Part shown: piece by piece, positions 16,639-26,029 of the stretch
Layout: every line of letters begins with the position of its first letter
Numbering within the stretch: the stretch's first letter is position 1
Assembly (NCBI GenBank): GCA_945893365.1
Contig: CAMDED010000010.1
Coordinates: 21,416 to 85,415, forward strand
Origin: Candidatus Sulfopaludibacter sp. SbA3
Lineage (GTDB): Bacteria > Acidobacteriota > Terriglobia > Bryobacterales > Bryobacteraceae
Length of the DNA: 64,000 bases
Direction of reading: 5' to 3'
The notes under the pieces: model-generated
What the model was told of the DNA's origin: nothing
The model's database searches: none
What the model saw: the letters and a program-made list of their open reading frames with translations, nothing else
Translations under genes and position numbers: made by a program

Positions 16639-18639
16639 ATGCCCGCCAAATCGCCCCCTGAGATGACCGTGAAGGCCGTGGCTCTCGGCCTTCTTCTTGC
16701 TCTTGTTTTCGGAGCGGCGAATGCATACCTTGGCATGAAAGCCGGTCAAACCGTAGCCGCGACGATTCCCGCGGCAGTCATCGCGATCGCCCTGTTCCGT
16801 CTTCCCGCGATGCGTGGCGGAGTCCTTGAACAGAATATCGCGCGCACCGCGGCATCGGTTGGCGAAGCTCTCGTTTCGGGGGCCATCTTCACGATTCCCG
16901 CGTTCGTGATGGTTGAAATTAACGGCGTGCGCCTCTGGACCGGACTCCGCGAGCATTACTGGCAAGCCTGCCTGATTCTTCTCGTCGGCGGCTTGCTCGG
17001 AATCTTTTACATCATTGTTCTTCGCCGTCCACTCGTCACCGAACCCGGTCTTCCGTGGCCCGAAAGCGTGGCAAGCGCGGAAATCGTCAAAGCCGGAGAA
17101 CAAGGCAGCGATGCCCCTAAATACGTTTTCGGGGCCATGGCGTTCGGCGGCCTTATCCAGGTTCTCAAGAGCGATAAGGGGATTCAGATATTCCGGGAGT
17201 ACATCGACGGCTTTCTCCCATTTCCGCGATCCGTCATACAGCACTTCAACCTGCGGCGCGAGCCGACCGCCGCTATCTCGCACCTCGGCGGCGTCGCCTG
17301 GTCCACGCCCGCATTGTCGCCTGCGCTAATGGGGATCGGCTATATTATCGGTCCCCGTCTTGCTTCGATCAACGTGGCCGGCGGGATCGTCGCATGGTGG
17401 ATGCTGATTCCTTTGCTGCTCTTCTTCGATCCGGATCTTCCCGTCCGGCTGGGCGGACCGGCAGTGGCCACGCCGGACGTCCTCGCCTTTACCGTCTGGT
17501 ACAACGTCGTTCGTCCGATCGCGGTCGGAGCCATGCTCGTCGCCGCCTGCCATACGCTTTTCTCCATGCGCCACTCGATTGCGAAGTCGCTCAAGGGCGC
17601 AATGGCCGCCTCGGCCTCAGCCTCAGCTTCATCCGGCGGTCCAGTCGAAACGCCCCGCACCGAGCGGGACATCCCCATCCGTTGGTGGATCTTCGGAACG
17701 GCTTCGCTCACCGCCGCTACGCTCGCGCTCTACTTCGCCTTCACGGGAAACTGGACGGCGGCCATCGTCGCCACCATCGTCATGACCATCACCGGATTTC
17801 TGCTCTCAGCCGTGGGCGGCTATCTGGTTGGATTGGTGGGAAGCTCGAACCAGCCGCTTTCCGGCCTCACGGTATCCGCGCTTGTCATCTCCGCGCTAGT
17901 CATGGTCGCCATCGGAGCCACCGGCCCGTCCGGTGTGATGGCGGTGCTCGGCGTCGCTTCCATCGTCTCGCTCGCCTGCTCCGTTTCCGGTTCTCTCATC
18001 CAGGATCTCAAGGCGGGACACCTCCTTGGCGGCACGCCGTGGAAGATGCAGATCGTTGAAATGCTCGCCGTCGTCGTGCTTTCGCTTTTCCTGATGCTGC
18101 CGATCATCGCGCTCGATGAAGCCAATCGCGCCACCGGCGGCATTGGCGGCCGCGCGCTTCCGGCTCCCCAGGCCGGCTTGATGGCCCAGCTCGCCAAAGG
18201 GATCGTCGGCGGCCAGATGGCATGGGGCCTTATCGGGGCTGGAGCCGCCTTCGCCGTCGCGCTCCTGCTCTGCGGCGCCCGCGCCCCCATGCTGATCGCC
18301 GTCGGAATGTATCTCCCCTTTGACACCACGTCTTCCATCTTTATCGGCGGCGTGCTGAAATGGCTCGTCGATCTTCGCTCGGCGCGGCTCAGTCCGGAGC
18401 GTAAGATCGCGGTCGAAGAGAAAGGAACCCTCCTCGCCTCCGGCCTCATCGCGGGCGAGGCTGTTGTGGGGATTCTCCTCGCCGTCACTTTCGTCGCCGG
18501 GCTCAGCTCCATCACGCACCTTTTCACGGGTTCGGACGAATTCAGCTTCTTCGCCCAGTGGGGCGGATGGCTTTCGCTCGTTGCCTTCGCCGCAATCGGT
18601 TGGATCCTTGTGCGAATTCCCACCGGAAGTGAGCTATAA
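16639..18639 (+). CDS. OPT family oligopeptide transporter
   Basis: A 666-aa polytopic membrane protein with about 14-16 hydrophobic helices. OPT hallmarks include NAYLGMKAGQTVAATIPAA near the N-terminus, EQNIARTAASVGEALVSGA, EPGLPWPESVASAEIVKAGE and LIQDLKAGHLLGGTPWKMQI. OPT proteins are proton-coupled importers of small peptides or metal chelates. It follows the M28 peptidase by 115 bases on the same strand, so peptide import is the simplest reading. It continues straight into the exported isomerase-like gene (9 bases). Confidence 0.9.
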   Translation: MPAKSPPEMTVKAVALGLLLALVFGAANAYLGMKAGQTVAATIPAAVIAIALFRLPAMRGGVLEQNIARTAASVGEALVSGAIFTIPAFVMVEINGVRLWTGLREHYWQACLILLVGGLLGIFYIIVLRRPLVTEPGLPWPESVASAEIVKAGEQGSDAPKYVFGAMAFGGLIQVLKSDKGIQIFREYIDGFLPFPRSVIQHFNLRREPTAAISHLGGVAWSTPALSPALMGIGYIIGPRLASINVAGGIVAWWMLIPLLLFFDPDLPVRLGGPAVATPDVLAFTVWYNVVRPIAVGAMLVAACHTLFSMRHSIAKSLKGAMAASASASASSGGPVETPRTERDIPIRWWIFGTASLTAATLALYFAFTGNWTAAIVATIVMTITGFLLSAVGGYLVGLVGSSNQPLSGLTVSALVISALVMVAIGATGPSGVMAVLGVASIVSLACSVSGSLIQDLKAGHLLGGTPWKMQIVEMLAVVVLSLFLMLPIIALDEANRATGGIGGRALPAPQAGLMAQLAKGIVGGQMAWGLIGAGAAFAVALLLCGARAPMLIAVGMYLPFDTTSSIFIGGVLKWLVDLRSARLSPERKIAVEEKGTLLASGLIAGEAVVGILLAVTFVAGLSSITHLFTGSDEFSFFAQWGGWLSLVAFAAIGWILVRIPTGSEL

Positions 18640-18648
18640 CAATCGTTG

Positions 18649-19728
18649 ATGCCAATCTCCCGACGGAACTTCATGCTTTCAACCGCCGCCCTCGCCGCAC
18701 CCGCTGCCGCACCGGCCCAGATCCGCCTCGGCTTCGACTCCTATTCCATCCGCGCCTTCAAGTGGAAGGCCATCCAACTCCTCGACTACACGGCTTCGCA
18801 GAAGCTCGACACGATCCAGCTTTCGAGCCTCGACGATTACGAAAGCTTCGAGCCCGCCTACCTGCAACAAGTAAAGGATCGCGCCGCGCGCCTTGGCATC
18901 TCGATCGACGGTGGGATCGGCTGCATCTGCCCCACGGCGAATCAATGGAACAACCGCAACGGATCGCCGGAAGAGTACATCCTCAAAGGGCTACGCGTCG
19001 CGAAGGCCGTGGGAGCCTCCTCCATGCGCTGTTTCCTCGGCAACTCGAACGACCGCACGGTCAACGGTCCCATCGAGAAGCATATGGAAAAGACAATCGC
19101 GGTTTTCCGCTCGGTGCGTACTCGCGCCCTTGAAACCGGAGTCGCGATCGCTCTTGAGAACCACTCGGGCGACATGCAGGCGCGCGAGGTTCGAACCATT
19201 ATCGAAGAGTCCGGCAAAGAGTTCGTCGGCTCCTGTCTCGATACCGGCAATCCCATGCAGGTGATGGAAGACCCTCTGGTGACGCTCGAAGTCCTCGCGC
19301 CCTACGTCGTCACGACGCACATCCGCGATTCCGCTATCTTCGAACATCCGCGTGGAGCGGCCTACCAGTGGGTCGCGCTCGGCGACGGCTCGGTCGATTT
19401 CAAACGTTTCGTCTCACTCTATCGCCAGCTTTGCCCAAGCGCCGCCATGCAACTCGAAATCATCACCGGCCGTCCGCCACAGGTGTTGCCGTACCTCGAA
19501 GCCGGTCACTGGAAGGCCTTCAAGAATGCGAACGCAGCCGAGTTCGCCCGTTTCGTCGCGCTCGCGAAGAACGGCCACCCGTTCATGGGAACCATGGTCA
19601 TCGGCGGCGCCGGCAAACAGCCGCCTCAAGTGGAAGCAGCGCTTCAGGAGCAGCAGCGAACCGATCTGGAGCGCAGCTTCGAATACGCCAAGAAGCACCT
19701 GGACGTAGGCGTGCGCTGGAGAGCCTAA
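18649..19728 (+). CDS. Tat-exported sugar phosphate isomerase/epimerase-like protein
   Basis: A 359-aa TIM-barrel protein of the AP-endonuclease-2/xylose-isomerase-like family. MPISRRNFMLSTAALAAPAA is a twin-arginine signal. Barrel strands carry LGFDSYSIRAFKW, LDTIQLSSLDDYE, AIALENHSGD (metal-ligand Glu), GSCLDTGNPMQ and TTHIRDSA, with a late Glu in QLEIITGR, consistent with a divalent-metal site. In related bacteria such proteins are exported and act on sugar derivatives, with substrate unknown. Start is ATG 18649; a TTG three bases earlier is possible. Confidence 0.82.
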   Translation: MPISRRNFMLSTAALAAPAAAPAQIRLGFDSYSIRAFKWKAIQLLDYTASQKLDTIQLSSLDDYESFEPAYLQQVKDRAARLGISIDGGIGCICPTANQWNNRNGSPEEYILKGLRVAKAVGASSMRCFLGNSNDRTVNGPIEKHMEKTIAVFRSVRTRALETGVAIALENHSGDMQAREVRTIIEESGKEFVGSCLDTGNPMQVMEDPLVTLEVLAPYVVTTHIRDSAIFEHPRGAAYQWVALGDGSVDFKRFVSLYRQLCPSAAMQLEIITGRPPQVLPYLEAGHWKAFKNANAAEFARFVALAKNGHPFMGTMVIGGAGKQPPQVEAALQEQQRTDLERSFEYAKKHLDVGVRWRA

Positions 19729-19747
19729 CCCGAGAGCTAAGGACTGA

Positions 19748-19855
19748 AATGAAACAACTGTTGCAATCGCCAGCCGGTGGGGCAGCCGATCGTCTTTCGT
19801 CGCCTGCCTTCTGCCGCGCCTGTAGCGGGCCGCGAACGACGATGGCCTGCCCGGT
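19748..19855. repeat. Dispersed palindromic repeat, copy 1
   Basis: The block starts ATGAAACAACTGTTGCAAT, followed by CCGGTGGGGCAG and ending GACGATGGCCTGCCC. It is an imperfect inverted repeat: GGGGCAG.C..ATCGTC on the left pairs with GACGATGGCCTGCCC on the right. Related copies lie at 39540-39620 and 49622-49714. Intergenic placement, hairpin potential and dispersion resemble REP-type elements. Confidence 0.65.
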
Positions 19856-19893
19856 TATTTCCTGACGAGAGCTAAGATCGAGAGAATGACACG

Positions 19894-21150
19894 ATGACCC
19901 CGAAACCCACACCCAACCGCTGGCGCTACGCCGTTGCAGGCTTAATCATGCAACTCTGCCTCGGCGTGATCTACTCCTGGTCTGTCTTCAGGGGTCCTCT
20001 AGCAACGCTCCACGGCTGGTCGAAGTCGGATACGATCGCGCCCTATCGTTACTCGCTCCTCTTCTTCACGTTCGGCATGATCGCCGCCGGCCTCTGGCAG
20101 GACCGCAAAGGCCCGAGGCTGGTCGGGAGCGTCGGCGGCATTCTGCTTGGCGCCGGTTGCCTGCTCGCCGCGTTCATCGGCGATACCAAAACCGGGCTCA
20201 TCTTTTCCTACGGCGTCGTCGCGGGCGTGGGCGTCGGATTCGCCTACGTCACACCCATCGCCACATGTATCAAATGGTTCCCGGATAAGCGTGGCTTCAT
20301 CGTCGGCCTCTCCGTCATGGGCTTTGGAGTCGGCTCGCTCATTTTCGCTCCTCTTCTCGAAGCCCTGATGGGGCACGACCCCTCCCAACTGTCCGTAACC
20401 ATTCCGCGCACCTTTCTCATCATGTCGGGGATTTTCTTCGTCTGTGTCGTGGGAGCCGCTCAGTTCTACGAGATTCCGCCGCCGGGGTGGAAACCAGCCG
20501 GATGGAATCCGCCGGCGGGCACGGTGGGGGCAAAGGTGGAATACCCTCCCGCCGAGATGCTACGCACGCCGCAGTTCTATATGCTATGGCTCACCTTCTT
20601 CTTCGGCACATCGGTCGGGCTCACGGCCATCGGCGAAGCCACTCCGATCATCCAGGAGTTGGCAAAGCGCGATGCGGTCATGAGTGGTGGCGCGGCGCTT
20701 GGCATCATGTCGGTCTGCAACGGACTCGGCCGCCTCGGATGGGGTAGCCTGTCCGACAAAACCGGCCGGAATATCGCCACGGTGCTGATGTGTTGCGTCT
20801 CCATGGTCGCCTGCGTCTTTTTCCTTCGCGGACCGGAAACCTTCTGGCAGGCGCTTATCGGTCTCTGCCTCGCCGGCTTCGGTTACGGCGGCTATCTCGC
20901 GCTCATGCCGTCCTTCACGGCCGACTACTTCGGACCGAAGAACGTAGGCGCTAACTATGGAATCGTCTTCTCCGCCTGGGGCCTCTGCGGCTTTATCGTT
21001 CCCGGCTATTTCGCCGGTATCATGGACAAAGCGAAGCAAGCCGGTAGTCTGGCGGCGGGCTACAACGAAGTCTATTTCACGCTGGCCGGTCTTGCGGCGA
21101 TCGGTGCGATCCTCGCGTACGCCGCGCGGCGGCCGCGCGCGTTCCTGTGA
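19894..21150 (+). CDS. MFS transporter, OFA (oxalate/formate antiporter-like) family
   Basis: A 418-aa carrier with 12 predicted helices. The start RYAVAGLIMQLCLGVIYSWS is the OFA-family hallmark (conserved LGxxYSWSVF), followed by the MFS loop QDRKGPRLVG and GFAYVTPIATCIKWFPDKRG. The C-terminal half has GRLGWGSLSDKTGR, the repeated MFS loop motif. OFA members exchange small organic acids; the substrate here is not determinable. No oxalate genes adjoin. Confidence 0.87.
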   Translation: MTPKPTPNRWRYAVAGLIMQLCLGVIYSWSVFRGPLATLHGWSKSDTIAPYRYSLLFFTFGMIAAGLWQDRKGPRLVGSVGGILLGAGCLLAAFIGDTKTGLIFSYGVVAGVGVGFAYVTPIATCIKWFPDKRGFIVGLSVMGFGVGSLIFAPLLEALMGHDPSQLSVTIPRTFLIMSGIFFVCVVGAAQFYEIPPPGWKPAGWNPPAGTVGAKVEYPPAEMLRTPQFYMLWLTFFFGTSVGLTAIGEATPIIQELAKRDAVMSGGAALGIMSVCNGLGRLGWGSLSDKTGRNIATVLMCCVSMVACVFFLRGPETFWQALIGLCLAGFGYGGYLALMPSFTADYFGPKNVGANYGIVFSAWGLCGFIVPGYFAGIMDKAKQAGSLAAGYNEVYFTLAGLAAIGAILAYAARRPRAFL

Positions 21151-21173
21151 AGTAGCCGCGGGTTTGGGATTCA

Positions 21174-21968
21174 GTGCTCGAAAAAGTCAATCTCGACAAG
21201 AAGCTCTCGCACAAGAATTACAAGCTTGTGCTGCGCGACCTGCAACGCCGCCTTTCGGAGCTTGAGAAAACATGCTGGGACCGCAAAATCGCTTCGATCG
21301 TCGTTTTCGAGGGCTGGGACGCCGCCGGCAAGGGCACGTCGATCGCGACGCTCACCGCACGCCTCGATCCGCGCGGATTCAAGCTTCATCCCATACACCC
21401 GCCCGGTCCCCACGAGCTGAACCGCCCTTGGCTCTATCGCTTCTGGCTGCGGACGCCGAACTACGGCGAGATGGCGATCTTCGACCGAAGCTGGTACGGC
21501 CGCGTGCTCGCGGACCGCGTGGAAGGTCTCGTCTCCGAGCCGGAATGGCGCGCCGCCTACCGCGATATTCTTGAGTTTGAACGCATGCTGGCCGACGATG
21601 GCGTCGTCATTGTGAAATTCTGGCTTCACATCGACAAGAAAGAGCAGAAGAAGCGATTCAAGGAGCTCTCCTCCGATCCGCTGAGAAACTGGCAAGTCAC
21701 TCCCGAAGACTGGACGCGTCATCGCAAGTACGACCAATACCTTCTTGCCGCCGAAGAGATGCTGGAGCTTAGCGACTCCGACTACGGCCCTTGGACCGTG
21801 ATCGAAGCTACGTCGCGCTGGTACGCGCGAAGGAAGATTTTCGAAGTCCTGATTCGCGCCCTCGAAGCGCGCCTGGGCGGACTTGCGCCGCCGCACGTTC
21901 CGGCTAGCGTCGAAGACGAGCAGGAAGCCGAGCTGCGCGCCGCGATAGACGAGAACGAGGAAAAATAA
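21174..21968 (+). CDS. PPK2 family polyphosphate kinase, first of a tandem pair
   Basis: A 264-aa polyphosphate-nucleotide phosphotransferase. Walker A is FEGWDAAGKGTSI (about 44-56), the lid/Walker B segment is IFDRSWYGRVLADRVEG, and VVIVKFWLHIDKKEQKKRF follows as in all PPK2 proteins. It should move phosphate between polyphosphate and nucleoside mono- or diphosphates. It begins with GTG at 21174. One base separates its stop from the next PPK2 gene, so the pair looks like a split version of the two-domain class II PPK2 (polyphosphate:AMP phosphotransferase), although each half keeps its own motifs. Confidence 0.87.
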   Translation: MLEKVNLDKKLSHKNYKLVLRDLQRRLSELEKTCWDRKIASIVVFEGWDAAGKGTSIATLTARLDPRGFKLHPIHPPGPHELNRPWLYRFWLRTPNYGEMAIFDRSWYGRVLADRVEGLVSEPEWRAAYRDILEFERMLADDGVVIVKFWLHIDKKEQKKRFKELSSDPLRNWQVTPEDWTRHRKYDQYLLAAEEMLELSDSDYGPWTVIEATSRWYARRKIFEVLIRALEARLGGLAPPHVPASVEDEQEAELRAAIDENEEK

Positions 21969-21969
21969 A

Positions 21970-22737
21970 GTGCTGGACGCCATCGACCTCTCGCTTTCAC
22001 TCGACCGGAAAACCTACATCACCGAGCTCACCCGCCGCCAGGTCCAGCTTCGCGAGCTGTGCCATGAGGTCTACATGCAGAAGCGGTCGGTTGTGATCGT
22101 CTTCGAAGGGTGGGACGCGGCGGGGAAAGGGGGCAGCATCAAGCGCGCCACGGAGAAGATGGACCCGCGCGGCTACGTCGTCTATCCGATCACCGCCCCG
22201 GCGGGCGAAGACAAGACTCACCATTATCTTTATCGCTTCTGGCGCCGTCTTCCCGAGGGCGGCCAGATCGCTTTATTCGACCGGAGTTGGTACGGCCGGA
22301 TGCTGGTTGAGCGTGTCGAGGAGTTTTGCACGCCGGCGGAATGGAAGCGCAGTTTCAGGGAAATCAATTCCTTCGAACGCCAGTTGCGCGATGCCGGCGT
22401 CATCGTGATGAAGTTCTGGATTCACATCAGCCGCGACGAACAACTCCGCCGCTTCGAAGAGCGTCAGAGAGTTGGGTACAAGGCGTGGAAGCTTACGGAC
22501 GAGGACTGGCGCAACCGTGAAAAGTGGAGCCTGTACGAGCAAGCCGTCGGCGACATGCTGCTAAAGACCAGCACGCTGACGGCTCCTTGGACGATCGTGG
22601 AAGGTAACGACAAGTATTGGGCGCGCGTAAAGGCGTTGAAGACGATGGTCGATGTCATATCGCGGGAAATGGACTACGAACCAGCCGACCCCGCATTAAA
22701 GTCCGGGAAGAAGAGGCGCGCAGCGAAGAAGCGTTAG
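21970..22737 (+). CDS. PPK2 family polyphosphate kinase, second of a tandem pair
   Basis: A 255-aa PPK2 protein with Walker A FEGWDAAGKGGSIKRA, the catalytic DRSWYGRMLVERVE and VIVMKFWIHISRDEQLRRFE. The C-terminus is Lys-rich (SGKKRRAAKKR). It starts with GTG at 21970, right after the first PPK2 gene, so the two are surely cotranslated and may form a heteromer. Nucleotide preference (AMP against ADP/GDP) cannot be assigned without alignment. Confidence 0.87.
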   Translation: MLDAIDLSLSLDRKTYITELTRRQVQLRELCHEVYMQKRSVVIVFEGWDAAGKGGSIKRATEKMDPRGYVVYPITAPAGEDKTHHYLYRFWRRLPEGGQIALFDRSWYGRMLVERVEEFCTPAEWKRSFREINSFERQLRDAGVIVMKFWIHISRDEQLRRFEERQRVGYKAWKLTDEDWRNREKWSLYEQAVGDMLLKTSTLTAPWTIVEGNDKYWARVKALKTMVDVISREMDYEPADPALKSGKKRRAAKKR

Positions 22738-22805
22738 ACGGTTCGCCCGGCTACGCATCATGGGCCGGGCGCGGCGAGCGACCTCGCGATCATTACCGTT
22801 CCTCG

Positions 22806-24470
22806 TTAGGAAAATACAATCTCGAAGGTATGGTCGAACGGCGTGAAGCCGCAAAGATAAACCGCCGGTCCCGCGTGCTTCGCCTCCGCGCCGCGAACTT
22901 GCGTGTACCTGTGTTCGCCGAGGCCCGGTCCGATGCGTACCGTATTCGCGCCCATCCTGTACTCGGCATGTCCGTTTGCCAGGAGCCAGGCATCCGGCGT
23001 GTTTGGAGCAGCCGCGCAGTTTTCGATCTTGCCGCCCTCGCGCAAAGTTACTTCAATTGCCACCGGAACGTTGTCGGTGCCCCCCGACCGCACCCGCAGA
23101 CGAAATCCGTTCGCGACCTCTCTTACTTCAGCCGACTGAACCAGCCTGCAAACTTCCGTGGCCTTGCGCTCCTTGCGGATTCGATACCACTCGTCCTCAT
23201 CCGCGGGGACGGGACGCGCCTTCTCCAGCGGCTGGTAGTACGCGGCCACAAGCTCGGGTTGCTCGAAAACGTACGCGCCATCTTTCTTCTCCGCGCGCGT
23301 TGGAACGAACTGACCTTTTCCGAAGAAGGCGCTCGCGAATCGAACCGCGGATACAACCGCTTCGCCGCCGCGCGCATTCAGGAAACGGCTGTTCCCGCTT
23401 AAGAACAGGGTTGCGCTTAGCGAGCGGCGCCGGATACGCGCGATTCCCAGCTTCCGGAACTCGCGCTCGTAGTCGTCGGGCAGAGGCGCGGCTGGCGGCG
23501 GGGGCGCGGAGAGCTCGGGGTACTCCATCAACATCGCCAGGCTCGCGTACCGGTTTTGAAATTTTTGTGCCAGCGTGGCGAACTGTCCGTTGCGATCCCG
23601 CCATGCAAGGTAACGCAGCGGGAACCAGTACCCTGCCATGGAACCGCGTTGATTGCGGTCCTGGCGCCGCGAGATTTCCGTAACAGGTTCGAGATCGCCG
23701 TGCATCAGGTAAAGCATCGAGTTGAGATTGCGCCGCGCCGCGTCGAGCAGCTCCGGTCTCTTTAGTTTCGCTGCCATCACCACCAGCGCGCTGTCGACGA
23801 TCGGATTGTATTGAGCCGTGCTGCGCTCGGCAAACTGGCCGTCCTCGTCGATGTCGACGCCCTCGGCAAGCCACTTGTCGATTCGCCCGGTATAGGCCCG
23901 CGATGGAAACAGTTCGTTCAATTGTGCAAGAGCCGCGCACAGGACCCAGCGATGGTTCGGCGTGTGCACTCCGCCCTCCGCGAGAGCCCCGCCCGCCTTG
24001 CGCAGAAACGGCTCCATGATGGCGCTCAACTCGCGATCGCCCGCCCGGGACGCCAGTACCGCCGCCGTGGCCGCGCCGCGCACCGCGAAGGACAAGTCCG
24101 CGGGCGAGTTGAAATTCGTGATCGGATTGTCGATATTTCCCTGCGCGTTCTGCATCCTCGACAAGTGCTGAGCCGAGAGCCGCAGACGGCCGATCATCAG
24201 GGAGTTCTTGTGAAAGTTCGATCCCGGATGTAGAAACGCAGGCACGAAGATCGTCCAGCTTCCCGCGGCCGTGCCTGCGTAGCAGAGGCCGTATTCGTCG
24301 GGAAAGCCGCCATACCAGCGGCTGGCAGGGTCGGTGATCTGGAGTTTGAGGTAGGCTTCGACGGCGGCGTCGTGGCGCGTCACGGCGGTTGAATCGATTG
24401 CCGAAGCGTTTGCCGGAGTTTGCCCGGCCAATGCGGGTGCGGCAGCGGCCAGCAGGTTCCTGCGCGTCAT
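22806..24470 (-). CDS. Tat-exported protein of unknown function, alpha-helical toroid-like
   Basis: A 554-aa protein that begins MTRRNLLAAAAPALAGQ, a twin-arginine signal; ATG 24470 overlaps the stop of the upstream permease (ATGA). The first 300 residues are alpha-helical with repeating motifs (FVPAFLHPGSNFHKNSLMIG, TPNHRWVLCAALAQLNELFP, GQFAERSTAQYNPIVDSALV) that recall alpha/alpha-toroid polysaccharide lyases or hydrolases. The last 200 residues look beta-rich (FRLRVRSGGTDNVPVAIEVT), as in heparinase-like enzymes. I cannot name a family with confidence; a polysaccharide- or heteropolymer-cleaving enzyme is a guess. Confidence 0.6.
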   Translation of the reverse strand: MTRRNLLAAAAPALAGQTPANASAIDSTAVTRHDAAVEAYLKLQITDPASRWYGGFPDEYGLCYAGTAAGSWTIFVPAFLHPGSNFHKNSLMIGRLRLSAQHLSRMQNAQGNIDNPITNFNSPADLSFAVRGAATAAVLASRAGDRELSAIMEPFLRKAGGALAEGGVHTPNHRWVLCAALAQLNELFPSRAYTGRIDKWLAEGVDIDEDGQFAERSTAQYNPIVDSALVVMAAKLKRPELLDAARRNLNSMLYLMHGDLEPVTEISRRQDRNQRGSMAGYWFPLRYLAWRDRNGQFATLAQKFQNRYASLAMLMEYPELSAPPPPAAPLPDDYEREFRKLGIARIRRRSLSATLFLSGNSRFLNARGGEAVVSAVRFASAFFGKGQFVPTRAEKKDGAYVFEQPELVAAYYQPLEKARPVPADEDEWYRIRKERKATEVCRLVQSAEVREVANGFRLRVRSGGTDNVPVAIEVTLREGGKIENCAAAPNTPDAWLLANGHAEYRMGANTVRIGPGLGEHRYTQVRGAEAKHAGPAVYLCGFTPFDHTFEIVFS

Positions 24471-25852
24471 GCCTTCCGGTCGCGAAGCCACAACCGGTAG
24501 ATCGCGGCGCCGGCGGCGATATTCGCGAGCGCAATGAAGCTGGCTTTGGGCTGCCAGATAATGCCGTAGATTGTCATGCAGCCCCCAACAAGAATGTATG
24601 CCGCGGGAATGGCCGGAAAACAGAAGCTCACCGGTTTCAGCGTTTGCCATCCTTCGCGGCGCCGGAAGACAAACAGCGAAGCGACCGAGAGCACCGTGAA
24701 GAAAGTCAGGCTCATGCCGATGAAAAACACCAGTTGGGGGAATGGCGTGAGAGTCATGAGGACGGCGCACGCTCCCTGAGCCAGGATCGCATTCGTCGGC
24801 GTTCGCCACTTTGGATGCACCACCGCCGCCTTCCGGAAGAACGCGCCGTTCTGCGCCATGGCGTAATAGACGCGCGGCCCGATGGTCACCATCGCGCTGA
24901 CTGTCGAGACGATGGACAGCGCCATTGCGGCGGCGAACACTCCGGCCACTTCAGGCCCAAACAGATTCGAAGCGGCGAGCGACCCCACCGCGATCTGATC
25001 CTTCATCTGCTCAAGCGGCATTGCGTAGAAGAAAACCAGATTGAGACCAAGATACAGGGCCGTTACCAACGCCGTGCCCGCGGCCAGCGCCGCCGGCAGC
25101 GTGCGCTCGGGCCGCTTCAACTCTTCGGCCACGTACGTGGCGGCGTTCCATCCGCTGTAAGACACCATGACCCACAACAGCGTCACGACAAACTGCGCGG
25201 GCAGGGCGGTCGTGGAAGTTCGCACGGCCGGTTCGGACAAATGGCTCCAGCTTCCGTTGCCATAAAGGAAGCCGCCGAAGACGAACAGTATGATCACCAC
25301 GATCTTCCCGCCCGTCAGTACGTTTTGGATCTTCGCGACGCGCTCGACGCCGAAGCAGTTGAGCGCGGTGAAAACCAGAATAAGCAAAGACGCCATCCAC
25401 TGCGCGCCGCCGAACTTTAACGTCAGCGCGCCGGCGCCGATCGTGAAACCGCTTTCCTGGCGAAGCACGGGGAAGAAATGCCCAAGGTAGTCGGAGAAGG
25501 TGAGCGCGGCGGCGGCGATAGGGGCGGAGAAGCCGGCAAAAAACGAGGTCCAGCCGGTCATGAAGCCCCAAGTCGGTCCGAATGCCCGCGTGAGGTAAAC
25601 GTACTCCCCGCCGGAGCTGGGGAAGTTAATTCCAAGCTCGGAATAGCTGAATGCCCCGGCAAGGGCGAAGAGCGAGCCTACGGCCCACGCCGCGAGAATA
25701 ATCTTGGCGTCGCCAAGCTGTCCCACCATGAAGCCGGTGGTGCCGAAGATGCCGGTTCCCACCATGTTCGAGACCACGAGCGCCGTTGCCGAGACAAATC
25801 CGAGCTGTCTGAGAAGCGTGGTGGCCTTGCCGGGCTGGAGTTGCGTTGCCAA
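24467..25852 (-). CDS. APC family amino acid permease
   Basis: A 461-aa, 12-helix transporter. The N-terminal helix carries VVSNMVGTGIFGTTG, the substrate-binding GTGIF loop of APC carriers; SSGGEYVYLTRAFGPTWGFM and YSGWNAATYVAEELKRPERT are also typical. The start is a TTG at 25852 without an obvious ribosome site; no ATG is in frame before residue 30, so the exact N-terminus is uncertain. The specific amino acid or amine is unknown. It overlaps the unknown exported protein downstream. Confidence 0.87.
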   Translation of the reverse strand: MATQLQPGKATTLLRQLGFVSATALVVSNMVGTGIFGTTGFMVGQLGDAKIILAAWAVGSLFALAGAFSYSELGINFPSSGGEYVYLTRAFGPTWGFMTGWTSFFAGFSAPIAAAALTFSDYLGHFFPVLRQESGFTIGAGALTLKFGGAQWMASLLILVFTALNCFGVERVAKIQNVLTGGKIVVIILFVFGGFLYGNGSWSHLSEPAVRTSTTALPAQFVVTLLWVMVSYSGWNAATYVAEELKRPERTLPAALAAGTALVTALYLGLNLVFFYAMPLEQMKDQIAVGSLAASNLFGPEVAGVFAAAMALSIVSTVSAMVTIGPRVYYAMAQNGAFFRKAAVVHPKWRTPTNAILAQGACAVLMTLTPFPQLVFFIGMSLTFFTVLSVASLFVFRRREGWQTLKPVSFCFPAIPAAYILVGGCMTIYGIIWQPKASFIALANIAAGAAIYRLWLRDRKA

Positions 25853-26029
25853 CTCACTATTCTACGGCAAGTTCGAAAACTCCGGGTGACGCGTAGACCC
25901 TGCACTTCCGTTTGAGTAGTTGCCGATGCCCTCTTGATGGCCCCCGAAGCCCTTATTCATACGGGTTTCAAGAGGATGAAGACGCGCCGGAGGTCACCGC
26001 CCAACGGGTAAGAAACAAGACCAACCATT

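Noticed and set aside
24471..24809. Upstream extension of the unknown Tat protein
   Set aside because: It lies antisense-frame within the APC permease gene; the twin-arginine signal at 24470 is the natural start.
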